A stretch of 64,000 bases of DNA. Origin: Antricoccus suffuscus. GTDB lineage: Bacteria > Actinomycetota > Actinomycetes > Mycobacteriales > Antricoccaceae. How positions within the stretch are numbered: the stretch's first letter is position 1; each line of letters begins with the position of its first letter. A program made the translations under genes and the position numbers. The notes beneath the pieces were generated by a model. That model was not told where the DNA came from and made no database searches. It saw nothing but the letters and a program-made list of their open reading frames with translations. The stretch is taken from the NCBI RefSeq assembly GCF_003003235.1, contig NZ_PVUE01000001.1, positions 124,001 through 188,000 on the forward strand. The letters are read 5' to 3'. Shown piece by piece: positions 44,030 through 52,584 of this stretch.

Positions 44030-44970
44030 GCTGCACGAATCCGGGGATCGATGAGGGCGTAGGCCAAATCCAGCAGGAATTGGATCACAGCCACCAGGAG
44101 AGCCATGAGCGCGACGAAGCCAAGCACGACCGGAATGTCGCCGTTGTGGATCGCGTTGAGGACGAGCTGGCCGAGCCCCGGCAAAGCGAACACCTGCTCA
44201 ATGACGACGGCGCCGCCGACGAGCACGGCAGCTTGGCCGGCGATGATCGTCACTACGGGTATTGACGCGTTTCGCAGCGCGGTGCGCCATAGTATTCGAC
44301 GGCGGGTAAGTCCGCCTGCGACTGTCGCGCGGACATAGGGCTCGTGTAGTACCTGCACGAACCCAGCCCGCGTCTGGCGAGCGAACGCGCCGGCGGCCGC
44401 GGCCCCGAGTGCGATCGACGGCAGGGTGATACTGCGTAGCCAGCCACCCGGGTCTTGGGCGAAAGGCACATAGCCCGTAGCCGGGAACCAGGGTGTTTTC
44501 ATTGCGACGTACGCGACGAGCAGCAGCGCCAACCAGAAGCTCGGAATGGCCTGGCCCAGGGAGGCCCCACCGGTGAGGAGCGAGTCGCTACTGCGGCCGG
44601 CACGAATTCCCGCAGCGATCCCGGTCGGGATGCCGATCACGAGCCCCACGACGAGGGCCGCGACCGAGATCGACAGGGTGACGGGCAGGCGAGTCATAAG
44701 TGAGTCGATCACCGGCGTCGAGTTGGACCAAGAGGTCCCGAGATCACCGTGGACCGCACCTAAGAGCCAGCTTCCGTACTGAACGAGAACTGGACGGTCA
44801 ACGCCGATCTCGTGGCGGAACGCCGCATACGCCTCGCTTGTCGCGTTATCTCCGAGGCGGACCACGGCGGGATCGGTCGAGGTGAGTTGCAGCAGTAGGA
44901 ATGCTACAAAACTGGCGATGACTAGTAGTGGAATGAGCGCTAAGAGGCGGCTCAGAGCGATACGTAGCAT
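44026..44970 (-). CDS. Peptide-type ABC transporter permease (DppB type, second importer)
   Basis: A 314-residue membrane protein with an N-terminal helix, PVLVQYGSWLLGAVHGDLGT, and a C-terminal loop VAGGLTRRRILWRTALRN that contacts the ATPases. It is coupled to the fusion gene by ATGA and eight bases downstream of the binding-protein gene. Confidence 0.9.
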   Translation of the reverse strand: MLRIALSRLLALIPLLVIASFVAFLLLQLTSTDPAVVRLGDNATSEAYAAFRHEIGVDRPVLVQYGSWLLGAVHGDLGTSWSNSTPVIDSLMTRLPVTLSISVAALVVGLVIGIPTGIAAGIRAGRSSDSLLTGGASLGQAIPSFWLALLLVAYVAMKTPWFPATGYVPFAQDPGGWLRSITLPSIALGAAAAGAFARQTRAGFVQVLHEPYVRATVAGGLTRRRILWRTALRNASIPVVTIIAGQAAVLVGGAVVIEQVFALPGLGQLVLNAIHNGDIPVVLGFVALMALLVAVIQFLLDLAYALIDPRIRAA

Positions 44971-44978
44971 GGGCTCGC

Positions 44979-46535
44979 TCAGACGACAGTGATGTCGTAC
45001 GGTTTCGGCACGTTGTCCGATGGCGCGAGCTGCACACCAGAGACGTTTTTGCCGACAACGACGGTTGGAATCTGATGGCCGATGACGATCATGTAACCCT
45101 GGTCGATCAGGTATGTGTAGACATCTCGCCAGCCTTTGCTTTGCTGTTCTTCCGTCTCGCCGTTAAATGCCTTCTCCGCGAGTGCTGCGAGATCGCCCCG
45201 GTCGGTCTTCAGCGGATCGTATGCGCCGCCGGGCGCGTTCCGTTCTGAATATTGAGATTCAGCGGTGAATCCGCGGGCAATGGTTGGGGTCATGACAGTC
45301 GAGCCGTTGCGCATCACACTGGCGAGTGTGCCGGGTTCGACCTGGTTGAGCTCTACGGTGATGCCGATATTTCCCCACATCTGCTGGACGGACTCGGCCA
45401 CCTCGGTGAGAGCACCGAAGGTCGGGAGGGTAACTGAAAACCCATCCGAATAGCCAGCCTCGGCCAGTAGCTTCTTGGCCTTAACGGGGTCGTAAGCGAG
45501 GTCCTCGAGAGACTTGTCGTAGTAGGGGGTGTCGGGGAGCCAGAAACTGGGGCTCGGGTTGCCGTTGCCGAACTGGAGTCCCTTATTGAAGGCTTTACGG
45601 TCAATGCCCAGGTTCAGGGCCTTGCGCACGCGCGGGTCTGCCATCGGCTTAAGCAGTGTGCCGTCGGTGTCCATGATTTGCATGTAATAGACGTTTGCGT
45701 TAGCACGTTCGATGAGTTGGAGCGATCCACTGTCGAGGGTCGCTCGGTCGGACTCGGCGCGCATCTCGATGACGTCGACCTGGCCGTCGAGTATGGCGTT
45801 GGTGGCTGCCGAGGCGTCTGCAAGTAGCCGGAGTTCGACGGTATCGACCTTGACGCGTTTGGGATCCCAGTAGTCCGGGTTGGCCTGATATACCTGTACT
45901 TCGCCGGCGTTGGAGGCGGCCGCGTCATAGACCCAGCCACCGGCGCCGATGGGCTTGGTGTCGGGATCAGCATCAAACGACGCCGGGCTCATCATCATCC
46001 CTGGCAGCCGGGTGAGTTGGGAAAGCATATCGGTTGTCGGGTGGACGAGGTTCAGGCGCACAGTCGAGTCATTGACTGCTTCGGCGGATGTGATGTTTGA
46101 GTAGAACGCTGCGGACGGACTCGCCGTCATCGCTATTCCCCGTTCGAAGTTGGCGACTACGGCCTGGACGTCCACCGGCGTACCGTCGCTGAACTTCACG
46201 TCGGGGCGAAGCTGCAACTCAAAGGTCGTCGGAGTGATGATTTCCCACTTCTCGGCGAGAGCCGCCTCATAGGTGCCGTCAGGCAAGGCATGGATCAGGG
46301 TGTCGAACACCGGATTCAGGTAGTACTCCTGAGCGACAGCAGCCATCTGCGGGTCAAACGTCTGAACGTCGGTGGCGACCGCAACCTTCAGCGTGCCACC
46401 GGGTTTGTCCGTAGCGCCTGTCCCCCCGCCACAAGCGGCGAGCAGAAGGCTGAACAGTGTTATGACGACGGCCAGGGTGCGTAGGCGACTACGACGCATC
46501 CCGTGCGTGGATCTAATGACTGCAGTCTCGTGCAT
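44979..46535 (-). CDS. Peptide-type ABC transporter substrate-binding lipoprotein (second importer)
   Basis: A 518-residue lipoprotein with an Arg-rich N-terminus, hydrophobic stretch and lipobox LAAC, then a family-5 solute-binding fold (FELQLRPDVKFSDGTPVDVQ). The ATG at 46535 has AGGAG six bases upstream. First gene of the operon, divergent from the ROK regulator; ligand unknown. Confidence 0.9.
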   Translation of the reverse strand: MHETAVIRSTHGMRRSRLRTLAVVITLFSLLLAACGGGTGATDKPGGTLKVAVATDVQTFDPQMAAVAQEYYLNPVFDTLIHALPDGTYEAALAEKWEIITPTTFELQLRPDVKFSDGTPVDVQAVVANFERGIAMTASPSAAFYSNITSAEAVNDSTVRLNLVHPTTDMLSQLTRLPGMMMSPASFDADPDTKPIGAGGWVYDAAASNAGEVQVYQANPDYWDPKRVKVDTVELRLLADASAATNAILDGQVDVIEMRAESDRATLDSGSLQLIERANANVYYMQIMDTDGTLLKPMADPRVRKALNLGIDRKAFNKGLQFGNGNPSPSFWLPDTPYYDKSLEDLAYDPVKAKKLLAEAGYSDGFSVTLPTFGALTEVAESVQQMWGNIGITVELNQVEPGTLASVMRNGSTVMTPTIARGFTAESQYSERNAPGGAYDPLKTDRGDLAALAEKAFNGETEEQQSKGWRDVYTYLIDQGYMIVIGHQIPTVVVGKNVSGVQLAPSDNVPKPYDITVV

Positions 46536-46559
46536 CGCGATCTCCTGTAATTCCTGGTG

Positions 46560-46586
46560 GATTAATCAAGAAGAAAATAATTAATC
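46560..46586. promoter_or_regulatory. GATTAAT-N13-ATTAATC inverted repeat, candidate ROK operator
   Basis: Perfect 7-base A/T-rich arms lie between the divergent importer operon and ROK regulator gene. NagC/Mlc-type ROK repressors bind A/T-rich inverted repeats, so this is the best operator candidate; it starts 25 bases upstream of the binding-protein ATG. Confidence 0.6.
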
Positions 46587-46699
46587 AACACCGTAGAGGA
46601 AAGATTTATGTGACGCAAGAGATCGCTTGAAAGAAGGTACAGTTGATGCGGACAGCTAACAGAGAATTCTGAGCCGGCCGCAACCTCGCGTAACACGCT

Positions 46700-47944
46700 G
46701 TGTCAGACAAATTGAAGGAGATGCCTAATACTGTGGATATAGCTGCCGGATCGGGCCGCAGAAACCGTGATCTCCGCCTGAGCAACACTCGCGTTATTCT
46801 CGATGCTCTCCGAGGAGGCGGTCGTTTTTCGCGGGCCGAACTGGCGCGCCGCACGACCCTCTCCGCGCAGGGTATTGCGATAATTCTCAACGCTCTTGTT
46901 GAATCTGGTCACGTGCTTGAGGTCGACGTGCACGGCGCCCAGAGGGCACAAGGACGACCCGCCCTGCAATATGAGTTCAATCCGCTGCGGTTCTGCGTCG
47001 TGTCGCTCTACGTCGGACTGCGATACGCAGAGTTGACGCTCTGCGATGCGCGAGGCCGCCCAATTTCCGAGAATGTACAGTTCCATCCCGGCTGGGATGT
47101 CCAGCGGATTATCGATGAATCGGTCGGTCGCATCATTGACCTACGCGTCGCCCACGCAGTCGCTCACCTACCGCTGTATATGGGCGTCGTTGTCCATGGA
47201 ACGGTCGATTCCAACACCGGGACCGTCGATAGTCCAGGGATGGGTTGGCGCCTTGTTCCACTCGTCGAATTGTTAGCTGAACGCATCGAGGCCGTCATTA
47301 CCGTGCATGATGCCTCCCGTGCGGCGGCGCTCGCGGAGAGCCGCGAAGGTATGGCGATCGGGGTCCGAAGAGCAGTCGTACTGAACTTCGGCCCGGAGAT
47401 TACTGCCACCCATATTGTGGACGGGGTACCCGATGTTGGTTCCGCGGGCCTTGCCGGACGGATCGGTCGTGCTCGGATTTGGAGCCAGGACCAACTGCGT
47501 TACATTGACGATATCGCTGGCAGCGTCGCATACAAGAACCGTTACGTTGAGTTATCGGGTCAATCTATCGAATGGGCAACCGAGGTCACGGAGAGAGCAG
47601 CCGCTGGTGATCGCGACGCCGAGGAGGCTCTTGAGCTCAGCTTTGAGAGCTTCGCGCGTGCGTCCATGTGGCTCATCACAATCACCAATCCCGAACGACT
47701 CATTCTGACCGGCTCGGCTGGGGGATTCCTGGAACGTTGGCGGACAAGAATACGGACTCGGATCATGGAGCTGGTCGACCCTGCGTTGTTCGACGGCATC
47801 AGGATCGACTTCACCGATCTCGGCCGCCAGGCTTGGCTTCGCGGTGGAGTGCACGCCGTGCTCGATCACCAGCGAACTCGCGAGTTACTCGACCAGGAGC
47901 GTGCAGCTAACCCGCGCATCCTGGCGACTCAGCCCGAGAACTAA
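46700..47944 (+). CDS. ROK-family transcriptional regulator
   Basis: A 414-residue regulator. The N-terminal winged HTH (NTRVILDALRGGGRFSRAEL, RRTTLSAQGIAIIL) is followed by a ROK domain with VVVHGTVDSNTG, VITVHDASRAAAL and GSAGLAGRIGR. The usual ROK zinc motif (CxCGxxGCxE) after that point is absent, so it may not bind zinc or sugar in the standard way. The start is uncertain: GTG 46700, ATG 46721 or GTG 46733; AAGGAG lies at 46714-46719. It is divergent from a peptide-type importer and probably represses it. Confidence 0.85.
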   Translation: MSDKLKEMPNTVDIAAGSGRRNRDLRLSNTRVILDALRGGGRFSRAELARRTTLSAQGIAIILNALVESGHVLEVDVHGAQRAQGRPALQYEFNPLRFCVVSLYVGLRYAELTLCDARGRPISENVQFHPGWDVQRIIDESVGRIIDLRVAHAVAHLPLYMGVVVHGTVDSNTGTVDSPGMGWRLVPLVELLAERIEAVITVHDASRAAALAESREGMAIGVRRAVVLNFGPEITATHIVDGVPDVGSAGLAGRIGRARIWSQDQLRYIDDIAGSVAYKNRYVELSGQSIEWATEVTERAAAGDRDAEEALELSFESFARASMWLITITNPERLILTGSAGGFLERWRTRIRTRIMELVDPALFDGIRIDFTDLGRQAWLRGGVHAVLDHQRTRELLDQERAANPRILATQPEN

Positions 47945-48063
47945 GTATCGGGCGTTTGAGATGGGATCCGCTCAACGATTTTGCGAGGGACGTACTTGTG
48001 GGTCGGACGACTGTACAGAAAACTGAATCGCACGGGTGGGTCTGGAATGCTCACCCGCGATAG

Positions 48064-48103
48064 CCGGTCAGCCTTGGATTCGGGGCTCGGGCCGGACGAG
48101 CGC
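48064..48103 (-). pseudogene. Possible 3'-end fragment of a YdcF-family gene
   Basis: On the reverse strand these bases read ALVRPEPRIQG and a stop, close to the ALLRPGTRIQG end of the intact protein at 37869. About 36 of 43 bases agree by eye. The match is short, so chance or a shared terminal repeat is possible. Confidence 0.4.
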
Positions 48104-48165
48104 GGGGAACGGGGTATCGGCGTACACCGGCCGGCCTAGTTGGCCAGCTGAGACGTGCCATCGCC

Positions 48166-48318
48166 GGATTACGTGGAAGTTCGGCGTACGCCGGCGTACA
48201 CGGAACTTCCACATAAGTCACCTAGGGGCACGACGGGCAGCTGATGAACGGGCCCGGCCACGTGCGTTGCAGCAACAATCCGCCGACCTCGCGCGCGACG
48301 CCGCATGCATCGCCGAAC
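48166..48318. repeat. 153-bp repeat: palindrome P2 and 3' end of the intact DUF559 gene
   Basis: The source-side match to 40022-40174. The palindrome occupies 48173-48212 (18 of 20 pairs) and lies nine bases beyond the DUF559 stop, between it and the convergent ROK gene, where it could terminate both. Confidence 0.88.
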
Positions 48319-49148
48319 AGTTCGCGTGATCCGTAACGCAACGACGACTGACCGGAGCGGGTGTTCGCGTTGTCCCTGGCGCGGTCCCGAAACGACTCGG
48401 TGTGCCACTTCAGGCCATCGAGTTCGACGACCAACCCGTACTCTTCGTACCACTTATCAACAGCGCCGGATTCGGTCGCCGGATGCGCTTGCGGTGTGCC
48501 AGAAGGAAGCCCGTGAGGGCGTTCGACGCGGTCGGCGTACTGGTACTCCAAGACGCTGTGTACGCCGCCGGCCGCCTCCCGAATGACGGCTTCGATCAGG
48601 GCGCGGTGACGTATCCGTGGCCGGCGATGTAATGCCAGTAGCAGTTTCTCGGGTGTGGTGAGTCGACGTTGCCCGACGGCGGTTATCCACGCGACGACGT
48701 CGTGCGGTGTGCCTTCGTTGCATAGATCGAGCACGGTGTCCTCGAGGCCGACGCACCGTAGTCCGCTCAGGCTGCGAAACTGGCGCGCAGTGAGGTCGAT
48801 GCGTCGGTAAATTGCGTTGACTCGCTTTGTGGCGCGGCGCGAGCGGTCGATGGCGATCTGGACCGGCAGCGACTGATCGTCATCGAGTCCGAGCAGGTAC
48901 GCCGCCGTACGTCCATATACGGCGCAATCGTCGTCGAGGTAGGCGTTCCATAAGTACGCGTCCCAACTCGGGCGCGACGGCGTGGTCAGCACGGTGCTCC
49001 GGTCGAGGCGCTGCCAGACCCCGTCACTTACGAACCTTTCGATCGTTCGGCGACCGACGCGCACATCGCCGAGCTGCGCGCGAGTCACGACCCCGCCCTG
49101 GCGCTGCGCGAGCGCTAGCGCTTTGTGGACTGGGCTCATGGAATCCAT
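48222..49148 (-). CDS. AbiEi-type HTH plus DUF559 (Vsr-like endonuclease fold) protein
   Basis: A 308-residue protein. Residues about 3-55 (VHKALALAQRQGGVVTRAQL, RRTIERFVSDGVWQRLDRS) resemble the AbiEi-family antitoxin HTH; the C-terminal part (about 215-308), with YEEYGLVVELDGLKWH, DNANTRSG and LRYGSRELFGDACGVA, fits DUF559, a PD-(D/E)xK-like fold related to Vsr nucleases. No toxin partner is adjacent. The ATG at 49148 is chosen; 49139 is possible. The gene is bracketed by two related palindromes (48173-48212 and 49227-49274). The function of this common actinobacterial combination is not established. Confidence 0.82.
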   Translation of the reverse strand: MDSMSPVHKALALAQRQGGVVTRAQLGDVRVGRRTIERFVSDGVWQRLDRSTVLTTPSRPSWDAYLWNAYLDDDCAVYGRTAAYLLGLDDDQSLPVQIAIDRSRRATKRVNAIYRRIDLTARQFRSLSGLRCVGLEDTVLDLCNEGTPHDVVAWITAVGQRRLTTPEKLLLALHRRPRIRHRALIEAVIREAAGGVHSVLEYQYADRVERPHGLPSGTPQAHPATESGAVDKWYEEYGLVVELDGLKWHTESFRDRARDNANTRSGQSSLRYGSRELFGDACGVAREVGGLLLQRTWPGPFISCPSCP

Positions 49149-49226
49149 GGCTATGTCTAACCAAAATTCGGGCGGGCGGGGTATCCGCGCTCGTTTGCTG
49201 TGGATAAGGCGATCCGCGGGCGCGAG

Positions 49227-49274
49227 TTGTGTGGAAATCTCGTGTACGCCGGCGTACGTGGAACTTCCACACAA
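49227..49274. repeat. Palindrome P3 upstream of the DUF559 gene
   Basis: A 48-base inverted repeat of the same family (outer TTGTGTGGAA arms and core GTACGCC/GGCGTAC; 19 of 24 pairs). It lies about 80 bases upstream of the DUF559 start and 55 bases before the divergent enoyl-CoA hydratase gene. Confidence 0.8.
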
Positions 49275-49329
49275 ATCGCCGAGGTGCTAGAGATGACTTA
49301 CAAGGACCGCAAGTCAGGAGAGATATCAG

Positions 49330-50121
49330 GTGGCATCCAGCGGCACGACTGAATACAGCGACGGATCAGTTCGACTCACGGGTGACGCACCGCTCGTTCA
49401 ACTGAGCATCGAGAACCCGCCGGTAAACGCGATGACCCCATTCGTTCTGCGCGGGCTGTGGGAGGCCGCCCACAAGGCTTCCGAGTATCGGCAGATGCGG
49501 GTGCTGGTCATCCGCGGCGGCCGGGAGGGCCGCTTTTTCTGCCCGGGCGCGGATCTCGATCGTCTGCAGGGTCGCGTGCCGGACAACTCCGGCGTTAATC
49601 TCGCGGCCGACCCGCGACCATTCGAACTGCCCGCCCTACTCGCCGAACTCAACGCCGTCACGGTCGCCGGAGTCAACGGAAGCGCAGCCGGGGCCGGTTT
49701 CGGGCTAGCCATGGCGTGCGACCTTCGGTTCGCCACTTCGAGCGCGCGGTTCAATTCGGCGTTCCTGGACGTCGGGGTCGCCGGCGACCTCGGGTTGGCC
49801 TGGAGTCTCACCAACAAGGTGGGACCGGCCATAGCCGCGGACGTGATGTATCGCCCGCGGAAGATCACCGCACAGGAGGCGCTCGAGACGGGCCTGGTGA
49901 ATGAGGTGTACGACGATGCGTCGTTTGACGAGTCGCTCGGTGCGGCGGTTGAACGGCTGATCGCGGTGAAGCCGGCCGCCGTACGCGGGCTTCGGGACAA
50001 CCTCACGAAGGCTGGGCAACTGTCGTTGCGCGCGTACCTGCGACACGAGACCGGGCGCCATCTGGTGATGACGCGGCCAGATGTCCTAGCCGATCCGGAC
50101 TTCGAGGGAGACGTGCGATGA
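49330..50121 (+). CDS. Enoyl-CoA hydratase/isomerase family protein
   Basis: A 263-residue crotonase-fold protein: GREGRFFCPGADLDRL and GSAAGAGFGLAMACDLRFAT form the oxyanion-hole regions. The second catalytic loop (LDVGVAGDLGLAWSLTNKVG) has Asp/Gly where hydratases have Glu, so it may be an isomerase or other crotonase. It starts at GTG 49330 with AGGAG upstream and is coupled to the next hydratase by ATGA. First gene of a four-gene acyl-CoA operon. Confidence 0.85.
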   Translation: MASSGTTEYSDGSVRLTGDAPLVQLSIENPPVNAMTPFVLRGLWEAAHKASEYRQMRVLVIRGGREGRFFCPGADLDRLQGRVPDNSGVNLAADPRPFELPALLAELNAVTVAGVNGSAAGAGFGLAMACDLRFATSSARFNSAFLDVGVAGDLGLAWSLTNKVGPAIAADVMYRPRKITAQEALETGLVNEVYDDASFDESLGAAVERLIAVKPAAVRGLRDNLTKAGQLSLRAYLRHETGRHLVMTRPDVLADPDFEGDVR

Positions 50122-50930
50122 GCGGGCAGATCACGCTGGAGATCAACGACCCGGTCGCGGTCATCACGCTCGACAACCCGGGCAAACTTAACGCGATCGA
50201 CAACCAGATGGTGCGCGATCTCCGTGAGGCGGTAGCGGAGGCCAACTCCTCGAAGGAGGTCGTCGGCATCGTCCTTACCGGCGCGGGTCGCGGTTTCTGT
50301 GCGGGCCTCGACGTCGCCGAGCTGGCGGCGGCCACGACCGCTGCGGAGTCCGGGCCTGGTCAAGTGTCTGGCGCCAGGCAGACCGATCCGCACGGGTTGT
50401 TCACCTACCTGCTGGAGACGGACAAGCCCGTGATTGCGGCGGTCAATGGTCCGGCGGCGGGTGGGGGCGTCGTACTCGCCGCGGCAGCCGACGTACGGAT
50501 CTTCGGCGCGAGCGGCTGGTGTCGCAGCGTGTTCCTCGAGCGCGGTCTGATCGGCGAGCACACCATCACCTGGATGCTCGCCCGTCAGATCGGCACCGGC
50601 AACGCGCTCGACTGGCTCTGGCGTCCGGACAAGATCACCGCCGAAGAGGCACTGCAGGCGGGCTTCGCGCAACGGGTCGTGCCCGACGAGCAGTTACTTG
50701 AGGTGGCCGTCGGTTACGTCGAGGCGATGGCCGCGCGGATGTCACCCTCCGCGATGCGGCTCACCAAGCAACTCGTCTACCGGCATACCTCCATGTCTTT
50801 GCGAAACGCTGCCGCGGATAGTGACACCGTCGGCTGGCAGGCGATCGGTGACTCGGATGCGCGCGAGGCGATGGCAGCGATGGGCGAGAACCGTCCACCG
50901 CGGTTTGGGCGCTTGGGCGACGGCACCTGA
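50118..50930 (+). CDS. Enoyl-CoA hydratase/isomerase family protein
   Basis: A 270-residue crotonase-fold protein with TGAGRGFCAGLDVAEL and NGPAAGGGVVLAAAADVRIF. The catalytic-loop segment is FLERGLIGEHTITWMLARQI, containing Glu at the usual places. The close paralogue upstream suggests a pair with different steps of the same beta-oxidation-like route or a heteromer. Confidence 0.87.
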   Translation: MSGQITLEINDPVAVITLDNPGKLNAIDNQMVRDLREAVAEANSSKEVVGIVLTGAGRGFCAGLDVAELAAATTAAESGPGQVSGARQTDPHGLFTYLLETDKPVIAAVNGPAAGGGVVLAAAADVRIFGASGWCRSVFLERGLIGEHTITWMLARQIGTGNALDWLWRPDKITAEEALQAGFAQRVVPDEQLLEVAVGYVEAMAARMSPSAMRLTKQLVYRHTSMSLRNAAADSDTVGWQAIGDSDAREAMAAMGENRPPRFGRLGDGT

Positions 50931-51039
50931 CAGCCGCCTGGCCCTAGGCACCGCGCGGCGTGAACTATCCATACAAAGCCCAAAAGCGATACGTTCATTG
51001 ACACGAGCGAGATCAGACTGCAACGAGGGGTAGGAATCG

Positions 51040-52584
51040 GTGTATCCAGGATCATTTGCCGCGCAGACACCGGACAAGCTGGCCGCCATCATGTCCGACA
51101 ACAGCGAGTCGCTCACCTATGCGCAGTTAGAGGAGCAGTCGATCCGTCTCGCGCGAGTCTTGCACGAGCACGGCCTACGGCCCGGCGACTCGCTTGCTTT
51201 TATCGCGCCGAACTCGTTGATCTACTACGTCGCCTATTGGGCGGCGGTGCGCAGCGGGCTCTACGTCACCGCGATCAACAACAACTTGAGCGTCGACGAA
51301 GTGGCCTACATCGTCAACGACTGCGGTGCCCGGGCGTTCATCGTGCACGGTGCGTACGCCGGCAAGGGCGAGAAGCTCATCCCCGAGACGCCGAAGGTCG
51401 AGCTGCGCTTTGCGGCGTACGGCCCGATCGAGGGGCACCGCAACCTGGAGGACGCGCTCGCGGGAGCGTCGAGTGAGCCGATGGAAGATCAGCCGACCGG
51501 CCGGGAGATGCTCTACTCCTCCGGTACGACGGGCCGGCCGAAGGGAATCAAGGGCCCCCTGCCGGGATATCAGATCGGTGAGGAGCCCGACCCGCTGTTC
51601 CCAGTGTTTGGCGTGGCATACGGGTTCGGCACCGACACGGTGTATCTGAGCCCGGCCCCGCTGTACCACTCCGCGCCGTTCCGGTTCAGCACGATGGCCC
51701 AGTCCGCCGGCGGCACCGTCGTGGTGATGCCGAAGTTCGACCCGGAGGGCGCGTTGGCGGCGATCGAGCGTTACAAGGTGACGCACAGTCAGTGGGTGCC
51801 GACGATGTTTATCCGGATGCTGAAGCTCCCTGAGCAGATACGCACCAAGTACGACCTGTCGACCCATAAGGTCGCCGTCCACGCCGCCGCGCCGTGCCCG
51901 GTTGAGGTCAAGCAGCAGATGATCGAGTGGTGGGGCCCGATTCTCGAGGAGTACTACGCCGCAACCGAAAGCATCGGCGCGACGCTGGTGGGCTCCGAGA
52001 CTTGGTTGAGCCGGCCCGGCACGGTTGGTCAAGCGTTGATGGGTGTCCTGCACATCTGTGACGACGACGGTAACGACGTACCGACCGGACAGCGCGGCGT
52101 CATCTACTTCGAGCGTGAGGAGTTCCCGTTCGAATACCACAACGCCCCGGAAAAGACCGCCCAGGCGAAGAACCCGCAACACCCGACCTGGGGGACGACC
52201 GGCGACATCGGCTATATGGACGACGAAGGCTTCCTCTACCTCACCGACCGCAAGGCCTTCATGATCATCTCCGGCGGCGTAAATATCTACCCGCAGGAGA
52301 TCGAAAACGCGCTCGCGCTGCACCCCAAAGTGACCGACTTGGCGGTGATCGGCATACCGGACCCGGAGATGGGCGAACAGGTCAAGGCCGTCGTACAGCC
52401 TGCCGACGGCATCGAGCCGACCCCAGAACTCGCGACGGAACTTCTCGAGTTCCTGCGGGAGCGGATCGCACACTTCAAGGTGCCCAAGAGCATCGACTTC
52501 GTGGCCGAACTGCCGCGCACACCGGTCGGCAAACTAGTCAAGCACCAGATCCGCGCTCAGTACCTCAAGGGAGAGACGACATGA
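51040..52584 (+). CDS. Acyl-CoA synthetase (AMP-binding family)
   Basis: A 514-residue adenylate-forming enzyme. LYSSGTTGRPKGIKG binds ATP, EEYYAATESIGATL is the A5 region, TGDIGYMDDEGFLYLTDRK the hinge, GGVNIYPQEIENAL the A8 region, and LPRTPVGKLVKHQI carries the C-terminal catalytic Lys. It starts at GTG 51040 after a GAGGGG site and overlaps the LLM gene (ATGA). It should activate a carboxylic acid to its CoA ester; the acid is unknown. Confidence 0.9.
   Translation: MYPGSFAAQTPDKLAAIMSDNSESLTYAQLEEQSIRLARVLHEHGLRPGDSLAFIAPNSLIYYVAYWAAVRSGLYVTAINNNLSVDEVAYIVNDCGARAFIVHGAYAGKGEKLIPETPKVELRFAAYGPIEGHRNLEDALAGASSEPMEDQPTGREMLYSSGTTGRPKGIKGPLPGYQIGEEPDPLFPVFGVAYGFGTDTVYLSPAPLYHSAPFRFSTMAQSAGGTVVVMPKFDPEGALAAIERYKVTHSQWVPTMFIRMLKLPEQIRTKYDLSTHKVAVHAAAPCPVEVKQQMIEWWGPILEEYYAATESIGATLVGSETWLSRPGTVGQALMGVLHICDDDGNDVPTGQRGVIYFEREEFPFEYHNAPEKTAQAKNPQHPTWGTTGDIGYMDDEGFLYLTDRKAFMIISGGVNIYPQEIENALALHPKVTDLAVIGIPDPEMGEQVKAVVQPADGIEPTPELATELLEFLRERIAHFKVPKSIDFVAELPRTPVGKLVKHQIRAQYLKGETT

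Noticed and set aside
48222-49148. A type IV toxin-antitoxin pair
   Set aside because: Only the AbiEi-like HTH region is present and no AbiEii-like toxin gene is adjacent; the C-terminal part is DUF559.
48166-49274. Insertion sequence interpretation of the DUF559 gene with flanking palindromes
   Set aside because: No transposase, no target-site duplication and no matching terminal inverted repeats were found; the flanks are internal palindromes. Kept as a REP-like hypothesis only.
51175-52473. A 432-codon reverse open frame opposite an acyl-CoA synthetase
   Set aside because: Antisense of a gene with every expected adenylation motif.
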